Below, piece by piece: positions 17,375 to 25,268 of a stretch of 27,357 nt of DNA. A program made the translations under genes and the position numbers. The notes beneath the pieces are model-generated. The model was not told the origin of the DNA, did no database searches, and saw only the letters and a program-made list of their open reading frames with translations. Each line of letters opens with the position of its first letter. Positions within the stretch are counted from its first letter, which is position 1. Source of the stretch: Desulfuromusa sp. GTDB lineage: Bacteria; Desulfobacterota; Desulfuromonadia; Desulfuromonadales; Geopsychrobacteraceae. The stretch covers positions 6,320 to 33,676 of the forward strand of contig JAOZOH010000021.1 in the NCBI GenBank assembly GCA_029933365.1. Reading direction: 5' to 3'.

Positions 17375-17414
17375 GTCCCGTCAGCAAGTATTTGTGCGCG
17401 GGGCTTTTTCTTTT
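17375..17414 (+). terminator. Terminator of the usp gene
   Basis: GTCCCGT and GCGGGGC form a seven-base stem (two G-U pairs) with a long loop, followed by CTTTTTCTTTT. It is a moderate terminator. Confidence 0.55.
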
Positions 17415-17428
17415 AGTCTATTATTTGA

Positions 17429-17457
17429 TTGACAGTTTTAACTGGGAATGCAAATAT
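17429..17457 (+). promoter_or_regulatory. Promoter of tpx
   Basis: A perfect TTGACA (17429-17434) and AAATAT (17452-17457) with a 17-base spacer. The -10 overlaps the palindrome at 17454-17478. Confidence 0.6.
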
Positions 17458-17478
17458 GTGACAAATTTAGTCATATAT
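17454..17478. promoter_or_regulatory. Palindromic operator candidate at tpx
   Basis: ATATGTGAC and GTCATATAT form a 9-bp inverted repeat (one mismatch) around AAATTTA. It covers the -10 end and the expected start of transcription, where a repressor would act. Its half-site spacing fits neither the Crp (N6) nor the Fnr/HcpR (N4) consensus, so the regulator is unknown. Confidence 0.5.
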
Positions 17479-17506
17479 TCCAGCAAGTAAACTGAGGAGA
17501 AATGCA

Positions 17507-18031
17507 ATGAGCAATTATCAAGAACGTGAAGCAGCTGTATTATTTAAAGGCAATCCCGCAACCTTACTTGGGGCAGAGGTTAAGGTTGGAGATGTTGCCC
17601 CCGATTTTCGTGTGGTTGACAACGGTCTGCAGCCAGTGACTTTGGCAACGGCCGCTGGGAAAATTCGCTTGATTACAGTTGTCCCATCACTGGATACCCC
17701 GATTTGTGATGCTATGACTCGCCACTTTAATCAGGATGTAGCCAGTCTGCCAGATTCTGTAGCTGTCTATACCATCAGTGTTGATCTCCCTTTTGCGCAG
17801 AAACGTTGGTGTGGTAATGCCGGGATTGACAAGGTCCAGACCCTCTCCGATTATCAGGATCGTTCTTTTGGCTTGAACTACGGGTTGCTGCTAAAGGAAT
17901 TGAAATTGCTCGCGCGGGCAGTTTATGTCATCGATCAGAATGACAAGGTTACTTATGCTGAACTGGTTCCAGAAGTGACAGCGGAACCGAATTATGCTGC
18001 AGCCTTGGAAGCAGTAAAGAAGCTTCTTTAA
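17507..18031 (+). CDS. tpx: Thiol peroxidase (Tpx, atypical 2-Cys peroxiredoxin)
   Basis: Peroxiredoxin that reduces hydrogen and alkyl peroxides with thioredoxin as reductant. The 174 residues match the family. The peroxidatic cysteine is Cys67 in SLDTPICDAMTRHFN, with the preceding Thr64 in the active-site pattern. The resolving cysteine is Cys102 in FAQKRWCGNAG, the Tpx position. The N-terminal part (FKGNPATLLG, VGDVAPDFRVV) is also Tpx-like. GAGGAG precedes the ATG. It has its own promoter, a candidate operator and a strong terminator, so it is a single-gene unit. With the bacteriohemerythrin it points to occasional oxygen exposure. Confidence 0.95.
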   Translation: MSNYQEREAAVLFKGNPATLLGAEVKVGDVAPDFRVVDNGLQPVTLATAAGKIRLITVVPSLDTPICDAMTRHFNQDVASLPDSVAVYTISVDLPFAQKRWCGNAGIDKVQTLSDYQDRSFGLNYGLLLKELKLLARAVYVIDQNDKVTYAELVPEVTAEPNYAAALEAVKKLL

Positions 18032-18050
18032 GCACAGTATTAGTGTAGAT

Positions 18051-18095
18051 AAAACCGCCCCTGAAAGTGATTGCTTTCAGGGGCGGTTTTGTTTT
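18051..18095 (+). terminator. Terminator of tpx
   Basis: A perfect 17-bp stem (18051-18067 with 18074-18090), a six-base loop and a following T run. The A/T flanks may also stop minus-strand transcripts arriving from the symporter gene. Confidence 0.92.
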
Positions 18096-18101
18096 TATAT
18101 T

Positions 18102-18227
18102 CCCTCTCCATGAGGGAGAGGGTAGGGTGAGGGGGCAATGATACAGTATGACCAGAATCTTACATTATCAGACAACACTGCTCCCCCTCATCCGGCCTAC
18201 GGCCACCTTCTGCCTCATGGAGAAGGG
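18102..18227. repeat. Composite intergenic repeat, copy 1
   Basis: It begins CCCTCTCC with a small hairpin (CCCTC/GAGGG) and TAGGGTGAGGG. After about 50 unrelated bases comes CTGCTCCCCCTCATCCGG and a hairpin ending GGAGAAGGG. The left and right parts are roughly inverted with respect to each other. A second copy with the same architecture lies at 20518-20631. Confidence 0.7.
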
Positions 18228-18242
18228 ATCATTGGTTCCCCC

Positions 18243-20072
18243 TCAATATGGTCGGCGAGCATCAGTTGATATTTTTCGTTCTCCGCTGACTCTCTCAACT
18301 GGATAACGTAACTTTTCGACTAAATCCTGAATTTCCTGCGGCGGTTCCGGGGTGATTTTTGAAACGACATACATCAGGACAAAGTTGATGATCATGCCGA
18401 CCGTGCCGATTCCTTCAGGGGAAATCCCAAACCACCAATTGGCCGGTTTGTTGGCTCCCGGATTAAGAAACTTAAAATAGACAATATAAGCGGTCGTAAA
18501 AGTGATACCGGCAATCATCCCGGTCATCGCCCCATAGACATTGGTTTTTTTGTTAAAAATTCCCATAATGATGGCAGGAAAGAAGGATGCTGCTGCCAGT
18601 CCAAAAGCAAAGGCAACAACCTGAGCGACAAAACCAGGTGGGAAAATTCCGAACAGCCCGGCAATCACGACTGCCCCAGCCGCACCACAACGCGCCCACA
18701 GTAATTCCCCTTTTTCAGACATGCTTGGCATCAGCACACCTTTCATCAGGTCGTGTGAGATGGAAGCAGAGATAACCAGCAATAGCCCTGCGGCTGTCGA
18801 GAGCGCAGCTGCCAACCCCCCTGCTGCAACCAGAGCAATAATCCAGTTTGGCAAACGGGCAATTTCAGGATTAGCCAGAACCATAATGTCACGATCAACA
18901 TAGATTTCATTTGGTTCTCTGGTGATGATATTAGAAACCATTGCCTGACCAAGGTTCCCGGTTTTCCCCGTATATTTTGGTTTGCCTGTCATAGCTTTTC
19001 CGGGACCATATTGCATAATCCCATCCCCATTTTTATCTACCCAGGCAATCAATCCGGTTGATTCCCAGTTTTTAAACCACTGCGGGGCATGGTCATAGTG
19101 GACATTGTGAACTGTTTTGATGAAATTGGTTCGGGCGAAGGCTGCAACAGCAGGGGCAGCGGTATAGAGGAGAACGATGAAAAAGAGTGCCCATCCCGCT
19201 GAAGCACGGGCATCCCTGATTCTGGGGACAGTAAAGAAGCGAATGATAACGTGTGGTAGGCCCGCGGTGCCGACCATCAGGGCAATGACAATAAAGAAAA
19301 TATCGATTTTGGGTCTGACGCCGGAAGTATACTCACTGAACCCAAGGTCTTTATGAATACCATCCAGTACATCCAGTAAATATCTCCCCTGAGTGGAAGC
19401 ATCCTGTAGAATTTCTGCCCCACCGGCACTGATGGAGCTACCAAAGCCAAAAGCGGGAATCGGGTTGTTAGTCATCATAATGGAAATGTAGATAGCGGGG
19501 ATCATGTAGGCAATGATCAATATGCAGTACTGGGCAACCTGGGTATAAGTGACTCCTTTCATTCCACCCAGAACGGCGTAGAAAAAAACGATACACATCC
19601 CGATGACCACCCCGGTATTAATTGGAACATTGAGGAAGCGTGAGAAAACCACTCCAACACCACGCATTTGCCCGGCAACGTAGGTAAACGAAATGAAGAT
19701 GGCACAGACTAAGGAAACGATTCGGGCACTTTGGGAATAGTAGCGATCGCCGATAAATTCTGGAACGGTGAATTTTCCGTATTTGCGCAGGTAGGGAGCC
19801 AGTAGCATGGCGAGTAAAACATAGCCACCAGTCCAGCCCATCAGGTACATGGAACCGTCTCGCCCCATGAAAGAGATCAGTCCTGCCATAGAAATGAAAG
19901 AGGCGGCAGACATCCAATCTGCACCGGTTGCCATCCCATTTAGAACCGGGTGAATTGTCCGTTCAGCAGCGTAAAAAGCACCTGTTGAAACAGCACGGGC
20001 CCGAATCGCAACAATAATGTATATGGCGAACGTAACGCCGACAATGATCCAGGTCCAAGTTGTAATACTCAT
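18243..20072 (-). CDS. Sodium:solute symporter large subunit, cassette 1
   Basis: Inner-membrane importer of the SSS family, 609 residues with about 13 membrane helices. It belongs with the large symporters that pair with a DUF4212 subunit (VC_2705-like) and is related to acetate permease ActP; acetate or another small organic acid is the likely substrate, by inference. Family segments include GMATGADWMSAASFISMAG near residues 45-65, GMKGVTYTQVAQYC, and AAGGLAAALSTAAGLLL. Between two helices, at residues 346-357, an extramembrane loop has an EF-hand-like DKNGDGIMQYG. AGGAG lies about ten bases before the ATG. The gene is 45 bp after its DUF4212 partner. The downstream boundary is the repeat at 18102-18227; no clear terminator is seen. 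Confidence 0.88.
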   Translation of the reverse strand: MSITTWTWIIVGVTFAIYIIVAIRARAVSTGAFYAAERTIHPVLNGMATGADWMSAASFISMAGLISFMGRDGSMYLMGWTGGYVLLAMLLAPYLRKYGKFTVPEFIGDRYYSQSARIVSLVCAIFISFTYVAGQMRGVGVVFSRFLNVPINTGVVIGMCIVFFYAVLGGMKGVTYTQVAQYCILIIAYMIPAIYISIMMTNNPIPAFGFGSSISAGGAEILQDASTQGRYLLDVLDGIHKDLGFSEYTSGVRPKIDIFFIVIALMVGTAGLPHVIIRFFTVPRIRDARASAGWALFFIVLLYTAAPAVAAFARTNFIKTVHNVHYDHAPQWFKNWESTGLIAWVDKNGDGIMQYGPGKAMTGKPKYTGKTGNLGQAMVSNIITREPNEIYVDRDIMVLANPEIARLPNWIIALVAAGGLAAALSTAAGLLLVISASISHDLMKGVLMPSMSEKGELLWARCGAAGAVVIAGLFGIFPPGFVAQVVAFAFGLAAASFFPAIIMGIFNKKTNVYGAMTGMIAGITFTTAYIVYFKFLNPGANKPANWWFGISPEGIGTVGMIINFVLMYVVSKITPEPPQEIQDLVEKLRYPVERVSGERKISTDARRPY

Positions 20073-20117
20073 GGTTGGATCACTCCTATTTCTGCCACAT
20101 GGCTATCTTCGCTACAA

Positions 20118-20378
20118 TTAGTCTTCGAAAACATCATATTTTCGATCAAGTCTATTCATTAATTGAACATACGCAACAATCAGCAGGCAGAAGATAACTT
20201 CTGCCCCTTGATTGGCAAACCAATAGCCCAAGGGAAAGCCAAAAAATTTTATTTTATCGAGCTGGTCGACAAACACAATTCCAAACAGGTAGGAGACGGT
20301 GAACCAGATTGATAACAGGATGGCGATATATTTGACGTTCTGCTTCCAGTAAGCCTGTAACTCGTCTTTTCTTGCCAT
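20118..20378 (-). CDS. DUF4212 symporter small subunit, cassette 1
   Basis: Membrane protein of 86 residues with two helices (about 18-38 and 53-75), a short loop containing FGFPLGYWFANQG, and a charged end RLDRKYDVFED. This is the DUF4212 family, found next to large sodium:solute symporters and thought to be a small subunit. ATG 20378 is preferred over an upstream TTG at 20393, which has no ribosome binding site; GGTGGGA before the ATG is modest. It shares strong similarity in layout and sequence with the 25,269-25,529 gene. Confidence 0.87.
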   Translation of the reverse strand: MARKDELQAYWKQNVKYIAILLSIWFTVSYLFGIVFVDQLDKIKFFGFPLGYWFANQGAEVIFCLLIVAYVQLMNRLDRKYDVFED

Positions 20379-20433
20379 AGAGATCCCACCCAAAGGTTGC
20401 TCTGCTCAGAACAGTGTTTTAAATTTTGTTCTT

Positions 20434-20461
20434 ATTCTAATTGAAACAGTATTTTTCGCAA
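20434..20461 (-). promoter_or_regulatory. Possible promoter of symporter cassette 1
   Basis: On the minus strand TTGCGA (20461-20456) and TAGAAT (20439-20434) are 16 bases apart, and about 55 bases before the DUF4212 gene. The match is modest. Confidence 0.35.
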
Positions 20462-20517
20462 TCAATTAATTATCTGATCTGATCCAATTTCTATTTTCCA
20501 CTATGTTCTGAAATATC

Positions 20518-20631
20518 CCCTCTCCCTCAGGGAGAGGGCTAGGGTGAGGGGCGTGTTGCCGGAATCGTATATCCTCTTAAACTGCTCCCCCTCATCCGGT
20601 CTTCGACCACCTTCTCCCTAGGGGAGAAGGG
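20518..20631. repeat. Composite intergenic repeat, copy 2
   Basis: Same architecture as 18102-18227: CCCTCTCCCTCAGGGAGAGGG hairpin (split as CCCTCTCC and GGAGAGGG), TAGGGTGAGGGG, about 45 unrelated bases, then CTGCTCCCCCTCATCCGG and a hairpin ending GGAGAAGGG. Both copies have the same orientation and sit on either side of symporter cassette 1. It fills much of the gap between 20,379 and 20,674, where no gene is seen. Confidence 0.7.
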
Positions 20632-20674
20632 TTCAGTAAAGATGGATAGATGTTTTGAATCTGTCACCCGTTGT

Positions 20675-22588
20675 TTAGCCAACGATTTTTGAAAAATGTC
20701 TCTTGGTAGAATCCTGCAGCTTACTGGCGACCCGAAAAGCTTCTTTGAGGATCTCCTGTTCTTTTTTTGTCAATGAGTAGGGATCCAGATAGTGGGACGG
20801 GAATTTTCCCTGGTCAATCAGTGAGATTTCATTGCGCAAACGTAAAAAGGTAAACGCTTCAAAAGCCGCTTTAATATGTTCAGCTGTTTCCGGGTTGAAA
20901 ATATTCAGTTTGACCAGTTGATCGAGTCGTTCTGTGGTGGTGGTGGCATCCACTTGTTGCTCAAGGAGGAACATCCGGACACAATCGACAATAAAGATGC
21001 TTCCTGCTTGTTTGACCGATAATTGACCTTTATGTTTCTTCTCTTTTTCCAGCGAGAAGCGACCTAACAAACTCAGTGGCACCTTATGTTTAAAATCTAG
21101 CTCCATCATCTGATAGAGAAACAAGGGATGAGTTTTAACTTCCTGATGGACAATTTCTCGCAGATCCTGACACAATGATGCCTCTCCGGCTATGGGCATG
21201 AAATCTAAAAAAATTGTGGAATAACGTACTTTTTGGGCTTCCGGAACCCTGATCCAGTTGGATACTTTGGCCTGCCAATCTTTCAGCCGACCCCGCCAGA
21301 GAGGGTTGTTAACCATGACCTTTCCCTCACAGCGCGGGTAACCTATACGGGCAAGTGCCGCGACAAGTTTTTCGGCAAAGGGGACAAAAAAAGCATCAAC
21401 TTCAGCAAGTTTTTCATCTGGGAAATCCTCATAGATAAAACCGTTATCCTGATCTGGGCCAAGTAACATTTCTTTGCGCCCACCGCTCCCCATTATGATG
21501 AAGCAGACTTTGATATCGGGTGGATTTTTACTTTGGCGTTTCATTTCAGCCAAAACCAGTTCATAACAACGCTGGATAATTCGATGGTGGATATAGGAAA
21601 TAATTTCCATTGTTTCAATATGTGAACGGCTTTCACTCAGCAATGCTCGAGCCACCTTGACGACCTCTGCGTGGGCAAAAATCAGATCTTCGACCGTGCG
21701 CGCATTATTGACATTGCCAATCAGCAGCATCGATTTCTGGCTGCGGAATTTCATCAAATCTTGAAAAGTAACAATTCCGACAATTTCATCCTGATCAAGT
21801 ATTGGCAGATGGCGTATTTTATGCCCCATCATGAAAGAGGTTGCCTCGTACATAAAGGTGTCTGGCGCCATGGTATGTGGTCGCGATGTCATCACTTCCC
21901 CGGCATTTGCGGTGTTGAAATCTACTGTTTCTCTGGCGAGAACCTTTGCGACCAGATCCCGTTCAGTGACAATGCCGAGTAGTTTATTGTTCTTGTCACA
22001 AACCAGCATGGCACCGATACTTTGCTGAATCATTTTCCGCGCAATATGCTGGATTTGGGTCTCTGGGGTACAGGTTGCCACCGGAGTTGTCATGATCTCC
22101 GAAAGCCGTTTTTTAAATGGATACGCTTCCATTTGTGTCAGCGCACTCTGGGCGTGTTCACTGACCATGTCTGAATAAAGGCTGCGGACGCGTGAATAAA
22201 TGGCCTGATTAAAAAATTCGGTTATGTGTGGGTAGTTTGTGGCGATTTTGGTCAGGAGTGGTTCTGGGATCAGATAGCATTCAGTCTCTTTTACCGCACG
22301 TGCCCCGGCTGAATAACCTTGACCGGTAAAGACTGGTGTCCCGCCAAAAAAAGCACCCCCTTTTCGATAATCTACAATCATCTCGACACCACCGGGAGGC
22401 TGGACAACTATTTCTACCAATCCGGATTTAATTACATAGAGGTATCCCGTTGGCTGGCTCTGCTGGCTAAAAATAAGGGTTTGTGCTGGAAATTTCTTGA
22501 TTTCTGCAGATTGGTTGAGGTCAGTGGAAATTGCTTCTGGTAATTGATTAAACGGTTCTGTTTCGCGTAAGGTTTTGATCAGACCCAT
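20675..22588 (-). CDS. cNMP-binding/CBS/nucleotidyltransferase-like regulator (DUF294)
   Basis: A 637-residue cytoplasmic protein with four parts: a cyclic-nucleotide-binding-like domain (about residues 12-130); two CBS domains (about 160-290; IGAMLVCDKNNKLLGIVTERDL, cited as IGAMLVCD and LLGIVTERDL); a GlnD-like nucleotidyltransferase domain (DUF294), with GSGGRKE from residue 367 and acidic Asp379 and Asp381 in GPDQDNG; and a helical C-terminal domain (about 480-630). The catalytic-type G-S and D-x-D residues are kept, so it could be an active nucleotidyltransferase. Such proteins often sit with DUF4212 symporters; here it lies between two such cassettes. The start at 22588 has GGGATA-type spacing only. 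Its target is unknown. Confidence 0.87.
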   Translation of the reverse strand: MGLIKTLRETEPFNQLPEAISTDLNQSAEIKKFPAQTLIFSQQSQPTGYLYVIKSGLVEIVVQPPGGVEMIVDYRKGGAFFGGTPVFTGQGYSAGARAVKETECYLIPEPLLTKIATNYPHITEFFNQAIYSRVRSLYSDMVSEHAQSALTQMEAYPFKKRLSEIMTTPVATCTPETQIQHIARKMIQQSIGAMLVCDKNNKLLGIVTERDLVAKVLARETVDFNTANAGEVMTSRPHTMAPDTFMYEATSFMMGHKIRHLPILDQDEIVGIVTFQDLMKFRSQKSMLLIGNVNNARTVEDLIFAHAEVVKVARALLSESRSHIETMEIISYIHHRIIQRCYELVLAEMKRQSKNPPDIKVCFIIMGSGGRKEMLLGPDQDNGFIYEDFPDEKLAEVDAFFVPFAEKLVAALARIGYPRCEGKVMVNNPLWRGRLKDWQAKVSNWIRVPEAQKVRYSTIFLDFMPIAGEASLCQDLREIVHQEVKTHPLFLYQMMELDFKHKVPLSLLGRFSLEKEKKHKGQLSVKQAGSIFIVDCVRMFLLEQQVDATTTTERLDQLVKLNIFNPETAEHIKAAFEAFTFLRLRNEISLIDQGKFPSHYLDPYSLTKKEQEILKEAFRVASKLQDSTKRHFSKIVG

Positions 22589-22631
22589 ATGGATATCCCT
22601 ATCTCTAATAATTACAGAGTCTACAGAATGA

Positions 22632-22657
22632 ACAAGGCTTCCACTTGGAAGCCTTGT
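22632..22657. other. Perfect hairpin upstream of the CBS gene
   Basis: ACAAGGCTTCC and GGAAGCCTTGT form a perfect 11-bp stem with a four-base loop. It lies 44 bases before the CBS protein start and would be in its leader RNA. No T run follows on the plus strand, so it is not an ordinary terminator. Confidence 0.6.
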
Positions 22658-22779
22658 GTAGATTTAGAGAAGAATATCACAGTTATGGTGAAGAATGAAA
22701 GGGGGGCTTTTTGTTTTAGACTTGGATCAGTGAGTAAGCGGCGGATAAAGAGTGCAAGTGCTTGGATTGAATAAGCGGT

Positions 22780-22823
22780 TCAAACATCACCGCTGCACCC
22801 GGAGGTTCAGCGGTGATGTTTGA
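22780..22823. other. Long perfect inverted repeat, 16-bp arms
   Basis: TCAAACATCACCGCTG and CAGCGGTGATGTTTGA are perfect complements with a 12-base loop. Neither strand has a proper T run after it. It lies downstream of the 122-residue membrane protein (minus strand) and may end its transcript, or be a protein-binding or repeat element. The rest of the gap 22,589-22,887 shows no gene. Confidence 0.65.
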
Positions 22824-22887
22824 GACACTTAGGCAATTCAATGACTTGTGCTATTTGCTGTCGAGTGTTCACTGATTCAGGTTAGAC

Positions 22888-23256
22888 TCAATCTGTCACT
22901 GGAGCCTTCTTTTTGCCGAACTGAATGGGATGAGCCTGCAAACGGATAATAAAGTCAGCAAGAATTTTCCCCCAGATGGTCAAGCCTGCCATAGCACTCC
23001 AGGCTTCGTAAGAGTAAAGACCCATGAGCACGGTAATGATAGTCCAGGCTGCCATTCCACCGCAAATAAGATTGAGCAGGCCGACAAAAGGAGCCCATTT
23101 TTTTGGATTTTTAGGGGGCAAGCCCCGTTTAAGAGCCACTTCAGAATAGTTTTTTTTGATAAGAATCCGCCAGGCACGCCGCAGCCAGAAAAAAACCATA
23201 GGAAACAGGGCGAGAAACAGAACCCAAGTCAGTAGCACTCCGATATCAAAAACCAT
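22888..23256 (-). CDS. Small membrane protein of unknown function
   Basis: I do not recognise this family. From ATG 23256 it is 122 residues; GAGGAG lies six bases before this start, while the longer frame from 23322 has no such support. It has hydrophobic segments at about residues 5-24 and 57-82 (VGLLNLICGGMAAWTIITVL), and perhaps a weaker one near 85-103. Between them is a basic segment (RRAWRILIKKNY, LPPKNPKKW), suggesting that this loop is cytoplasmic. The C-terminus is also basic (FGKKKAPVTD). It lies between symporter cassette 2 and the CBS regulator, reading the same way, so it may be an accessory of the transport system. A terminator separates it from the symporter gene. Confidence 0.7.
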   Translation of the reverse strand: MVFDIGVLLTWVLFLALFPMVFFWLRRAWRILIKKNYSEVALKRGLPPKNPKKWAPFVGLLNLICGGMAAWTIITVLMGLYSYEAWSAMAGLTIWGKILADFIIRLQAHPIQFGKKKAPVTD

Positions 23257-23362
23257 GTGAAACTCCTCAGCAAGAAACATTCTAAATTGAGAGACTCTTT
23301 GTACCTGAGGTCGCTGCTGCAATCAAGAATATTCTGTTATCTGGTTCTAAGTAAGGGTGTTT

Positions 23363-23396
23363 AAAAAGCCCCGCCAGCAGGACTGGCGGGGCAAAA
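23363..23396 (-). terminator. Terminator of symporter cassette 2
   Basis: GCCCCGCCAG and CTGGCGGGGC form a perfect 10-bp stem with a five-base loop. Read on the minus strand it is followed by TTTTTAAA. It lies 43 bp past the symporter stop. Confidence 0.88.
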
Positions 23397-23438
23397 TGAT
23401 CAGGCATAATGCACCGATCGCATTAAACTGAAGAATTC

Positions 23439-25253
23439 TTAGTGGTGGTGTCCGTCAACAGCTTTGGAACCACGTGGAATCCGTACATCTTCAACCATTT
23501 GTGCAATCTCTTCAGGTACAGGTGGAGTCATGTTCTTGACTGCAAAGGCTACAGCAAAGTTAACAATCGCACCGATAGCACCAAAAGCATTCGGGGAAAT
23601 ACCAAAGAAGAAGTTGGCTTTTCCACCGAACATACCCAGGTATGAGGTTCCTTTGATGAACAAGAACCCTTTGTGGGCGAAAACATAGAACATGGTGATG
23701 CCGATACCAGAGAGCATTCCCCAGATAGCACCTTGCTTATTCATGGTTTTACTGAAAATACCCATCATCAAACATGGGAAGATTGAACTGGCAGCCAGAC
23801 CAAAGGCGATAGCCACGGTACCAGCAGCAAAACCCGGAGGATTCAGACCCAGATAACCAGCAACAACAATGGAACATGCCATGGCAATTTTACCGGTCAG
23901 CAGTTCTTTTTGCTCGGTCATCGCAGGGAACCAGATCCCTTTGAACAGGTCATGAGAAATTGCGGAGGAAATTGCCAAGAGCAGACCAGCTGCCGTTGAC
24001 AGTGCCGCAGCGAGACCACCAGCAGCAACCAGAGCAATAACCCAGTTTGGCAGCAGGGCGATTTCGGGGTTCGCCAGAACCATGATATCGCGGTTAACCT
24101 TGAGCTCGCTCCCCTTCCAACCGGCTGCAGCCACTTTAGCTTGGAAATCCGCATTCTTGGACTTGGCGTTGTAGTACTGAATCCGGCCATCACCATTCAG
24201 GTCTTTAAACTTCAGCAACCCGGTAACTTCCCAACGCTTCATCCAATCGGGACGGGTTTCATAAACAATACTGTTTTCTGGTGCGAACACGTCACCACCT
24301 TCTTGCATAACCGCTTTGTTGACGGTTGCGTGCAGGTTTAAACGAGCCATAGCAGCAACAGCAGGAGCTGTAGTGTAGAGAAGAGCGATGAAAATCAGTG
24401 CATAACCAGCAGAGTAACGGGCATCTTTAACCGTAGCAACGGTGAAGAAACGCATGATAACGTGGGGCAAGCCGGCAGTACCGATCATCAACGATACGGT
24501 GTAAACAAACATGTTGAGCATGCTGCCTGGCATCTGGGTGGTGTACTTACCAAAACCGAGGTCGGTAACAACGTGATCCAGTTTCGCTAACAGGGTCATG
24601 TCGGTGCCAACAAAGCCGGAACCCAGGCCAAGTTGTGGTATTGGGTTGCCAGTGAGTTGCATCGAGATGAAGATTGCAGGCACGGTGTAGGCAAGGATCA
24701 GAACACAGTACTGGGCAACCTGGGTGTAGGTGATTCCCTTCATACCGCCGAAAACAGCATACAAGAAGACAATTCCCATTCCGACATAAACACCCGTGGC
24801 GTTAGAAACACCGAGGAAGCGGGAGAACGCAACCCCAACACCGGTCATCTGACCGATGATGTAGGTGAGGGATGCAGCCAACAGACAGATGACGGCCACC
24901 ACACTGGCACCATGGGAATAGTAACGAGTTGAAACGAACGCCGGCACGGTGTATTTACCAAATTTCCGCAGATAAGGTGCCAAAAGCATGGCCAACAGCA
25001 CATAACCACCAGTCCAACCCATCAGGAACAGACCACCACCAAAACCCATATTGGCGATGAGGCCAGCCATAGAGATAAAGGAGGCTGCCGACATCCAGTC
25101 AGCACCGATTGCCATACCGTTGACAACTGGGGGGACAGCCCCACCAGCAGAATAAAATTCACTTGTACTTCCCGCGCGTGCCCACACTGCAATGCCGATA
25201 TAAATGGCAAAGGTGAGACCCACAACGAAATATGTCATAGTTTGTAAACCCAT
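23439..25253 (-). CDS. Sodium:solute symporter large subunit, cassette 2
   Basis: Second SSS-family importer of the DUF4212-linked kind, 604 residues and about 13 helices; a clear paralogue of the gene at 18,243-20,072, with which it shares long segments (ADWMSAASFISMAGLI, GWTGGYVLLAMLLAPYLRK, AAGGLAAALSTAAGLLL). Acetate is the most likely substrate by relation to ActP, but this is inference. Residues 351-362 form an EF-hand-like loop, DLNGDGRIQYYN, in the same place as in the paralogue. The C-terminus ends in three histidines (DGHHH). GGGAGG lies about ten bases before the ATG, which is 15 bp after the DUF4212 stop, so the two are co-transcribed. Confidence 0.89.
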   Translation of the reverse strand: MGLQTMTYFVVGLTFAIYIGIAVWARAGSTSEFYSAGGAVPPVVNGMAIGADWMSAASFISMAGLIANMGFGGGLFLMGWTGGYVLLAMLLAPYLRKFGKYTVPAFVSTRYYSHGASVVAVICLLAASLTYIIGQMTGVGVAFSRFLGVSNATGVYVGMGIVFLYAVFGGMKGITYTQVAQYCVLILAYTVPAIFISMQLTGNPIPQLGLGSGFVGTDMTLLAKLDHVVTDLGFGKYTTQMPGSMLNMFVYTVSLMIGTAGLPHVIMRFFTVATVKDARYSAGYALIFIALLYTTAPAVAAMARLNLHATVNKAVMQEGGDVFAPENSIVYETRPDWMKRWEVTGLLKFKDLNGDGRIQYYNAKSKNADFQAKVAAAGWKGSELKVNRDIMVLANPEIALLPNWVIALVAAGGLAAALSTAAGLLLAISSAISHDLFKGIWFPAMTEQKELLTGKIAMACSIVVAGYLGLNPPGFAAGTVAIAFGLAASSIFPCLMMGIFSKTMNKQGAIWGMLSGIGITMFYVFAHKGFLFIKGTSYLGMFGGKANFFFGISPNAFGAIGAIVNFAVAFAVKNMTPPVPEEIAQMVEDVRIPRGSKAVDGHHH

Positions 25254-25268
25254 AATTAAATTTCCTCC

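Noticed and set aside
17454..17478. Crp or Fnr site at tpx
   Set aside because: The half-sites look similar, but the spacing does not match either consensus, so only an unassigned operator is reported.
18102..20631. CRISPR-like repetition in the composite repeats
   Set aside because: Only two distant copies with internal hairpins; no regular repeat-spacer array and no cas genes.
22589..22774. 61-codon plus-strand frame after the CBS gene start
   Set aside because: No ribosome site, runs through a perfect hairpin, and has no recognisable features.
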